A DNA stretch of 64,000 bases from Acidobacteriota bacterium (GTDB lineage Bacteria > Acidobacteriota > Blastocatellia > Pyrinomonadales > Pyrinomonadaceae). The DNA lies in contig JADJBB010000021.1 of the NCBI GenBank assembly GCA_016703965.1, positions 248,001 through 312,000 on the forward strand, written 5' to 3'. Numbering within the stretch: position 1 is the first letter of the stretch; each line of letters starts with the position of its first letter. Below, in pieces: positions 59,108 to 64,000 of the stretch. The position numbers and the translations under genes were made by a program. A model generated the notes under the pieces. It searched no databases. It was not told where the DNA came from and saw only the letters and a list, made by a program, of their open reading frames with translations.

Positions 59108-60103
59108 ATGAACAGATTCACCGATCAACCACGCGGCACGGTCACAAATGTACGGCACGAGAGCACAGTATTAAAGGGTAATCCGCTGGGCGACCCGCAT
59201 GAGCGCGATCTTTTTGTCTATCTGCCGCCGGGTTATGAGGAAAGCGACGAAAGATATCCGACGGTCTATTGCTTGACCGGTTTCACCGGCCGCGGGCAGA
59301 TGCTGATGAACGATTCGGCATTCACGCCCAACATCGCCGAGCGAATGGACCGCCTGATCGCCGCTGGAACGATAAGCCCAATGATCGTCGTCATGCCGGA
59401 TTGCTTTACATATTTCGGCGGTTCGCAGTATATAAATTCAACCGCGACCGGCAGATACGAGGACTATCTGACTCGGGAGATCGTGCCGCTCATTGATGAA
59501 AGATTTCGAACGATTTCGTCACGAGATTCGCGAGCCGCGATGGGAAAATCGTCGGGCGGTTACGGTTCGCTGATCATGGGAATGCGGCACGCGGATCAGT
59601 TTGGGATGATCTGCTCGATCGCGGGCGATTGCTATTTCGAATACTGCCTGCCGCAGGATTTTGCCAAGGCCTTCCGCCTGATCAAGGGCGACCCGAAAGC
59701 TTTAATGGAAAAGATCTGGTCAACCGAAAAGCACGGCCGCGACGCCCATGCCGCGATCAACACGATCGGAATGAGCGCGTGCTATTCGCCAAACGGGACT
59801 GATTTCGACCTGCCGTTTGATCTCGAAACCGGAGAAATGCGGCAGGATGTATGGGAGCGTTGGCTCGGACACGATCCGGTTCGTCTCGTTGCAAAGCACG
59901 CAAAAGATCTAAAGTCGTTAAAATTGCTTTTTCTCGACGCCGGAAAAAGTGACGAATTCAATCTCGATGTCGGAGCTAGGATCTTATCAAAACGGCTGAA
60001 AGATCACGGCATCGAACACATCCACGAGGAATTCGACGGCGGACATTTTGGGGTTTCTTATCGTTTTGATCGATCACTTGAGCTGATCTCGGGAGCTATT
60101 TGA
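59108..60103 (+). CDS. Alpha/beta-hydrolase esterase (EstD/enterochelin-esterase-like)
   Basis: 331 residues without a signal peptide. Nucleophile elbow Gly146-Lys-Ser148-Ser-Gly150 in AAMGKSSGGYGSL, preceded by the family PHERDLFVYLPPGY and DERYPTVYCLTGF. The likely catalytic His is in EEFDGGHFGVSYRF near 314 and the acid is within LLFLDAGKSDEF. Matches the esterase D / feruloyl esterase / Fes group; the substrate is unknown. Its stop codon adjoins a repeat shared with the convergent Mpo1-like gene. Confidence 0.82.
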   Translation: MNRFTDQPRGTVTNVRHESTVLKGNPLGDPHERDLFVYLPPGYEESDERYPTVYCLTGFTGRGQMLMNDSAFTPNIAERMDRLIAAGTISPMIVVMPDCFTYFGGSQYINSTATGRYEDYLTREIVPLIDERFRTISSRDSRAAMGKSSGGYGSLIMGMRHADQFGMICSIAGDCYFEYCLPQDFAKAFRLIKGDPKALMEKIWSTEKHGRDAHAAINTIGMSACYSPNGTDFDLPFDLETGEMRQDVWERWLGHDPVRLVAKHAKDLKSLKLLFLDAGKSDEFNLDVGARILSKRLKDHGIEHIHEEFDGGHFGVSYRFDRSLELISGAI

Positions 60104-60174
60104 ACCACAGGAAGTTAGGGAACATAGTTTGGTCGGAAGGAACAACATTTATGTGTCTATGTTTCTATGTGGTT
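60103..60174. repeat. Palindromic repeat between convergent genes
   Basis: AACCACAGGAAGTTAGGGAACATAG pairs loosely with CTATGTTTCTATGTGGTT. It fills the gap between two stop codons exactly, and resembles a diverged member of the CCACAGAG repeat family. Confidence 0.55.
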
Positions 60175-60496
60175 AAACTTCCGACATAACGCGCTCGACC
60201 TCGGCATTCATCCGGCCCGTCATCATGAACCACATCATTTTGTAATCCGAAATGAACGACCACAGCGGATATTTGAATGAGGCCGGTTTATTCTTTTCTA
60301 CCGAAAAATGGGCGAACCACGCGAATCCATATCCGCTCAGAAAACAAAGCGGAAAGTAATACCAAGTACCGCGTCCGATGAACCAAACAAGAAGAAGAAT
60401 GCCGAGTGATGTGCCGACAAAATGTAGGGTACGCGTGAGCGGCTTAGAATGCTCCTGCACGTAAAAATCCCAAAATTCTGTGTAGTTTTGGATCAT
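60173..60496 (-). CDS. DUF962/Mpo1-like membrane protein
   Basis: 107 residues. Pattern of Mpo1/DUF962 proteins: FWDFYVQEHSKPLTRTLHFV with the conserved His, two hydrophobic helices (GTSLGILLLVWFIGRGTWYY and FPLCFLSGYGFAWFAHF with a second His), then NKPASFKYPLWSFISDYKMM. Yeast Mpo1 is an Fe-dependent dioxygenase for 2-hydroxy fatty acids; bacterial roles are unproven. The start overlaps the stop of the upstream phosphatase-like gene by four bases. Confidence 0.85.
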   Translation of the reverse strand: MIQNYTEFWDFYVQEHSKPLTRTLHFVGTSLGILLLVWFIGRGTWYYFPLCFLSGYGFAWFAHFSVEKNKPASFKYPLWSFISDYKMMWFMMTGRMNAEVERVMSEV

Positions 60497-61605
60497 CGCT
60501 TTTCGAATAGCCGGGCTATTGGCTTGCCGGCGTTCGGATTATTCTCACTATAATCAAAACCCATCAAACGGCAAAGCGACGCGGCTATCTGATTTTGATA
60601 GATCGGTTCGGTATTTCTCCATTCACCACGAAGGTCGACACCCGGAATGACGAATGCCATCCAAATATTCTGCGCCTCGGGAACGTCTTCGCCATGATCG
60701 GACCAGTCTTTCGGCGAGTTACCGCGACCATGGTCGACAGTGATCATGATCGCTGTTATACCTTTGTATCGCGGGTCTTTCTCGACAAAATTCCACAGCT
60801 CTTTCAGCCAGTTGTCTGTTTTGTGCAGAGTATCCAAAATCCTTTCGTAGTTCTTGTCATGAGCGTAATCGTCGGTCTCGTCAAACCCTATGTGGATCGC
60901 CCGCGTCTGAAACTCCTTCATGTGAGCCATCGCGAGCTTGAACGTGAAATAGTCGTGACGCACGCTCGGCCATGGAGCGAGAACCTCGGACTGCAGGCGG
61001 AAAAGCTCATTGATCTCAGGGTTTTTGGTCGGATAGGTTTCGTAGGCGGCGTTAACGACAAACGAACCCGGCTTGTTCGTGGCGATCCGCATAAATGCGT
61101 CCCAGGACGAAAATTCGGCGACGGCGTTCGGACCTTTTCCAAGCTTGCGGGTCAGAAAATCGAGAAATGAAGGATAAGGATTCTGCGGATGGCCGTTGCT
61201 CTTAATGACATCGTCGTGAGCTTCGCCAGTCAGGATCTCTGAGTAGCCGGGATAGGAAAAGAAGAGCTTGTTTGTCGTCTTTGCCTCGCTTTTAAGCTCA
61301 CGGTTGCCGGCGATCGAGCCGTGTTCTGTCATCAGCGTCTTCCAGAAGAATGGCATGAGCAGCTCACGGCGTTCTTTAGGGGTCGCGGCGTTGTAATTCT
61401 TAAATGCGGCTGTCTTTTCGAAATTCTTATTTACGCTGCGAAAAATATCGGCGTCCAAGCCACCGAATATTTCCTGCGTACGCGCTCCATCGAGCGTGAC
61501 GAGGACGACGTTCTCGATCTTGTTTTGCGCCGATATCGCCGAAGCAAAAAAGCACAAAAAGAGAACGATCAAACGCGGGGAACATGACATTCTACTGATA
61601 TTCAT
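60493..61605 (-). CDS. Exported alkaline-phosphatase/sulfatase-fold enzyme
   Basis: 370 residues with a signal peptide (LIVLFLCFFASAISAQ). Metal-binding motifs of the fold: LVTLDGARTQEIFGG with the first Asp, SYPGYSEILTG at the nucleophile position (Ser or Thr), DETDDYAH and the late MITVDHGRGNSPKDWSDHGED with Asp-His and His ligands. It belongs to the superfamily of phosphatases, phosphodiesterases and phosphoglycerate mutases; the substrate is not assignable. Upstream and coupled to the Mpo1-like gene. Confidence 0.8.
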   Translation of the reverse strand: MNISRMSCSPRLIVLFLCFFASAISAQNKIENVVLVTLDGARTQEIFGGLDADIFRSVNKNFEKTAAFKNYNAATPKERRELLMPFFWKTLMTEHGSIAGNRELKSEAKTTNKLFFSYPGYSEILTGEAHDDVIKSNGHPQNPYPSFLDFLTRKLGKGPNAVAEFSSWDAFMRIATNKPGSFVVNAAYETYPTKNPEINELFRLQSEVLAPWPSVRHDYFTFKLAMAHMKEFQTRAIHIGFDETDDYAHDKNYERILDTLHKTDNWLKELWNFVEKDPRYKGITAIMITVDHGRGNSPKDWSDHGEDVPEAQNIWMAFVIPGVDLRGEWRNTEPIYQNQIAASLCRLMGFDYSENNPNAGKPIARLFEKR

Positions 61606-61625
61606 ATCCCCCGAATGTTAGTCGT

Positions 61626-62483
61626 TTACGCGGCTTGTTTCAATTCGATCTGCGGCTTTTCGGTGTTAAATAAACGTATATTTTTTGCCCAGCCGAGTTT
61701 TTCGAAAAGGCGAATGGTTATCCAGTTCTGATCGAACTGATACCACTCCGTTCCGTGTCTCGCCGAGGTCGGCCACATGTGGTGGTTATTGTGCCAGCCC
61801 TCGCCAAAGGTGAGGATCGCGACGAACCAGTTGTTGGTCGACATATCGCCCGTCTCGTGCGGCCTGCCGCCATACATGTGCGAGAGCGAATTGACGAACC
61901 ACGTCGTGTGCCAGCCGTAAACGACGCGTGCAAAAACTCCCCAAATGACCATCGACCAACCGCCAATCGCAAAGAAAACGCCTATGGACAGAATGATCGG
62001 AACCAAATAAAAGTTTGAGATCAGCACGTGGCCGCGGTCTTTCATCAGATCGGGAACGTACTTTTGAAGCGTCGCGTTATCGTGATCCTGAGCCTTGCCC
62101 CAAACGACCCAACCGATCTGCGCCCACCAGAAACCGGGGCGGATCGAGTGCGGATCTTTGTCGGTATCAGTAAATGCGTGGTGCATCCGATGCGTAGCGA
62201 TCCACTTATCCGGCGGATCCTGCATTGACATACAGGCGAGCGACGAGAGCAGATACTCGAGCCACTTTGGTGCCTTAAAACTCCGGTGCGTCAGCAGACG
62301 GTGCCAACCGAGCCCGACGCCGAGGCTCCCGACGATCCAGTTTCCGATAACTAGTGCGGCAAAATTCTGCCAGCTAAATGTGAAGAAAACCCCGATGGCG
62401 ACGATATGAAACACCGTTACCATGATGGCGTTTCGCCAGTTGATCGTCTGGCTGACCCGCTTGAACGTTAAAACATTTTGCAT
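61626..62483 (-). CDS. Acyl-CoA/fatty acid delta-9-type desaturase
   Basis: 285 residues. Three histidine clusters of membrane desaturases are present: HRLLTH 61-66, HRMHH 98-102 and HNNHH near 239, with hydrophobic helices between. It introduces a double bond into acyl chains with a diiron centre and oxygen, adjusting membrane fluidity. Short form without a cytochrome b5 domain. Located 20 bases after the phosphatase-like gene start on the same strand, and its own promoter must lie in 62484-62750. Confidence 0.93.
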   Translation of the reverse strand: MQNVLTFKRVSQTINWRNAIMVTVFHIVAIGVFFTFSWQNFAALVIGNWIVGSLGVGLGWHRLLTHRSFKAPKWLEYLLSSLACMSMQDPPDKWIATHRMHHAFTDTDKDPHSIRPGFWWAQIGWVVWGKAQDHDNATLQKYVPDLMKDRGHVLISNFYLVPIILSIGVFFAIGGWSMVIWGVFARVVYGWHTTWFVNSLSHMYGGRPHETGDMSTNNWFVAILTFGEGWHNNHHMWPTSARHGTEWYQFDQNWITIRLFEKLGWAKNIRLFNTEKPQIELKQAA

Positions 62484-62750
62484 TAAGAGAATATGATGAC
62501 GAAGCTAAAGTAAGGACAGTATTAGACTAACAGGTTCACTGCGATGAGTTTGTAATAGATTCGTAATTAGAGGATGCAAAGAAAACTGAAACAGCCAGCA
62601 TATCTCTTTACAATATTAATTGCCCGAACTATAATCTCGCCAGTTACTTGACTGAAATTGCAAGAGACTTGTATTAATGTTTGTCGCTGTTCTTGTTCCA
62701 GATCGGCCTGCATCAGTGAGCTAATATCCGCTAGTATCCAAGGAGAATTT

Positions 62751-63338
62751 ATGAAGTCTTTCCTCCGCGTTAGGATGAGTACGCTTGCTCTGGCTGCATT
62801 TTGTGGTCTGATATTTGTTGCTTCTGCTTTTCCCCAAACCGATGGTAAACCAAGCATCGCGGTGATCCCATTCGCTGAATCCGGCAAAGCGGTTTATGGC
62901 GGAAGTGAATTAACCGACCTGCTGATCGGCGAACTGCTCAGCAGCACCAAATTTGATGTCGCCGATAAAGCAAAGTCGTCTACTATCGAGCCTGAAATGC
63001 TGAAAGCTATAAACGGCGAAACGGTCAATGCAACGACCGTTACGGCTATCGGTGAAAAGACCGGAGCAAAAATTCTGGTCATAGGAAACGTCAGCGAATA
63101 CAGTGCAAAGCAAAAGTCGTCGCTCTACGGCGTAAAAAGCTATGAAACGGTGGTCAAATTTAATCTGCGGGCCGTCGATGCCAAAACTTGCCAAGTGATC
63201 TTTTCACAGACATTCGAAAAACGCGGCGTAAACCTCGATGCGACGAAAGCAATGTCAGAGGCAAGTACAAAATCGACAAAGGATGCCGCGGCCGTTCTGA
63301 TCAAGCGCCTAGCCGTTTCATCGCCAACCTCGAATTGA
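62751..63338 (+). CDS. Exported CsgG/FlgO-like protein
   Basis: 195 residues from ATG 62751, with AAGGAGAA just upstream. Signal peptide (TLALAAFCGLIFVASAFPQ). The body follows a CsgG/FlgO/TolB-N-like pattern: KPSIAVIPFAESGKAVYGGS, ELTDLLIGELLSSTKFDVAD, TVTAIGEKTGAKILVIGNVS, YETVVKFNLRAVDAKTCQVI. Proteins of this fold assemble in or at the outer membrane. Lacks a lipobox. Convergent with the SRPBCC gene. Confidence 0.75.
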   Translation: MKSFLRVRMSTLALAAFCGLIFVASAFPQTDGKPSIAVIPFAESGKAVYGGSELTDLLIGELLSSTKFDVADKAKSSTIEPEMLKAINGETVNATTVTAIGEKTGAKILVIGNVSEYSAKQKSSLYGVKSYETVVKFNLRAVDAKTCQVIFSQTFEKRGVNLDATKAMSEASTKSTKDAAAVLIKRLAVSSPTSN

Positions 63339-63359
63339 TCTACGCGGGAACGGTGGTCA

Positions 63360-63824
63360 TTATGTGGAGATATTCTCGGCTTCGGCGATCTGCTTCAGCC
63401 GAGCATTCCTCCTGCTGACTAGATTCCGAAGGTGACGCTTGATAAGAAATTTGTCGACTATCCTACCCAACATTCCGTAAGGCGAAGTCCAGGTCAATGT
63501 ATCGAGCATGAGGGTTACCGCTTCGTGCCGAGTAAACTCGTGGATGTGCCGGAACGAACTAAAAGTTCCGTCGGTCATTTCATCGACAAACAACACCGGC
63601 CTTTCGAACTTCACGACCTTCATTGTCAACTGCTGCCGGAAGCCAAAATGCGTTCCCTCGAATGTGACAGTTTGTCCCAATCCGATCTTGGTATTCGTCC
63701 CACCGTCAAAAGCACTTTCTTTCGTTTTCGCGGTTGTCTCAATATGAATGCGATCATCGCGTATCAGGTCGAAACACGTTTCGGGGGAAGCATTGATAAA
63801 TGTTTCGAGGACGATCTGAGGCAT
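63360..63824 (-). CDS. SRPBCC (polyketide cyclase/START-like) protein
   Basis: 154 residues, soluble. START-like fold pattern: IVLETFINASPETCFDLIRD at the start, TVTFEGTHFGFRQQLTMKVV and FVDEMTDGTFSSFRHIHEFT in the strands, and a long C-terminal helix (IVDKFLIKRHLRNLVSRRNA). Such proteins bind hydrophobic ligands; the ligand is unknown. The start is three bases after the stop of the upstream membrane protein on the same strand. Confidence 0.85.
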   Translation of the reverse strand: MPQIVLETFINASPETCFDLIRDDRIHIETTAKTKESAFDGGTNTKIGLGQTVTFEGTHFGFRQQLTMKVVKFERPVLFVDEMTDGTFSSFRHIHEFTRHEAVTLMLDTLTWTSPYGMLGRIVDKFLIKRHLRNLVSRRNARLKQIAEAENIST

Positions 63825-63827
63825 TGG

Positions 63828-64000
63828 TCAATAGTTTACGCGGACGAATTCAGCAACTCCGACACCGATCAATGCGCTGGCGAAGATCAGCCCGACACCG
63901 ACGATCGAGGAGACTGGAATTGCGATCAACAAACCTTTTGCCACGCTGAACTGTCTCGTTTGCAGCCTGGAGACCAGGATTATCGAACCGATCCCAGCAA
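63828..64000 (-). CDS. C-terminal end of a membrane protein, truncated by window edge
   Basis: The minus strand is open from 64000 down to TGA at 63828-63830, giving 56 residues of a longer protein. It holds a hydrophobic end of helix (AGIGSIILVS), a basic cytoplasmic stretch (RLQTRQFSVAKG), two closely spaced helices (LLIAIPVSSIVGVGLIF, ASALIGVGVAEFV) and ends RVNY. The family cannot be judged from this part. Probably co-transcribed with the SRPBCC gene. Confidence 0.55.
   Translation of the reverse strand, partial: AGIGSIILVSRLQTRQFSVAKGLLIAIPVSSIVGVGLIFASALIGVGVAEFVRVNY

Noticed and set aside
1..64000. Search for tRNA, rRNA, tmRNA, RNase P RNA and riboswitches
   Set aside because: No cloverleaf, ribosomal or well-known riboswitch core was recognised by eye on either strand; a covariance-model search would be needed to exclude them.

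Overview
The window is a bacterial chromosomal segment around the replication initiation genes, most likely from an Acidobacteriota member (Blastocatellia/Pyrinomonadaceae-like). This placement is an inference. It rests on the CadC-type winged-helix regulator fused to TolB-like propeller repeats, the many small exported proteins and DUF families, the M13 and DUF5117/5118-type metalloproteases, and several families of dispersed extragenic palindromes. No rRNA, tRNA, CRISPR array, prophage or insertion sequence was recognised.

Layout. 1-4746 (minus strand) is the conserved rpmH-rnpA-yidD-yidC-jag-mnmE block; rnpA starts upstream of rpmH and contains it entirely in another frame. 5.0-11.4 kb is mixed: a DUF5335-like gene, an exported hydrolase, purN and purM separated by a YefM/YoeB/XRE module plus an AT-rich lipoprotein gene, and a DUF5990 gene. 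11.0-16.6 kb is a plus-strand run ending in a DUF445 protein, a protein joining an aminoglycoside-phosphotransferase-like kinase to a MacB/LolD-type ABC ATPase, and its FtsX-type permease. 16.8-20.8 kb has an NTF2-like exported protein, a CASTOR/POLLUX-like channel, a DUF2807 protein and a NuiA-like nuclease inhibitor. 21.2-24.2 kb is dnaA - candidate oriC - dnaN. 24.2-31.7 kb holds a DUF559 nuclease, thrA and thrC (minus), thrB and clpA (plus).

31.9-37.3 kb is a tight minus-strand run of nine genes. Eight encode lipoproteins or other exported proteins and one a two-helix membrane protein, none with a recognised function. The run ends at an intrinsic terminator and is divergent from the membrane-anchored regulator at 37.4-39.6 kb. 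It is the best candidate for an undescribed envelope system here.

39.6-51 kb holds a serine beta-lactamase-like protein, an FAD monooxygenase, a zinc metalloprotease, a NAGPA-type glycosidase, a class II photolyase, a frameshifted M13 peptidase and an Ate/Bpt-like aminoacyltransferase. 51-57 kb is rich in redox and repair functions: a molybdopterin oxidoreductase with a cytochrome b, ECF sigma and anti-sigma factors, lipoprotein MsrB, a YggX-like protein and a Bcp peroxiredoxin. 57-64 kb has a radical SAM protein, DUF4288, DUF2721, an esterase, an Mpo1-like protein, an alkaline-phosphatase-fold enzyme, a fatty acid desaturase, a CsgG/FlgO-like protein, an SRPBCC protein and a truncated membrane protein at the edge.

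A recurring theme is that palindromic repeats sit exactly at gene ends. In places they supply coding sequence: the rnpA C-terminus, the hydrophobic core of the NAGPA signal peptide and the tail of the Ate-like protein. Elsewhere they overlap stop codons (photolyase, Bcp, esterase, Mpo1-like).
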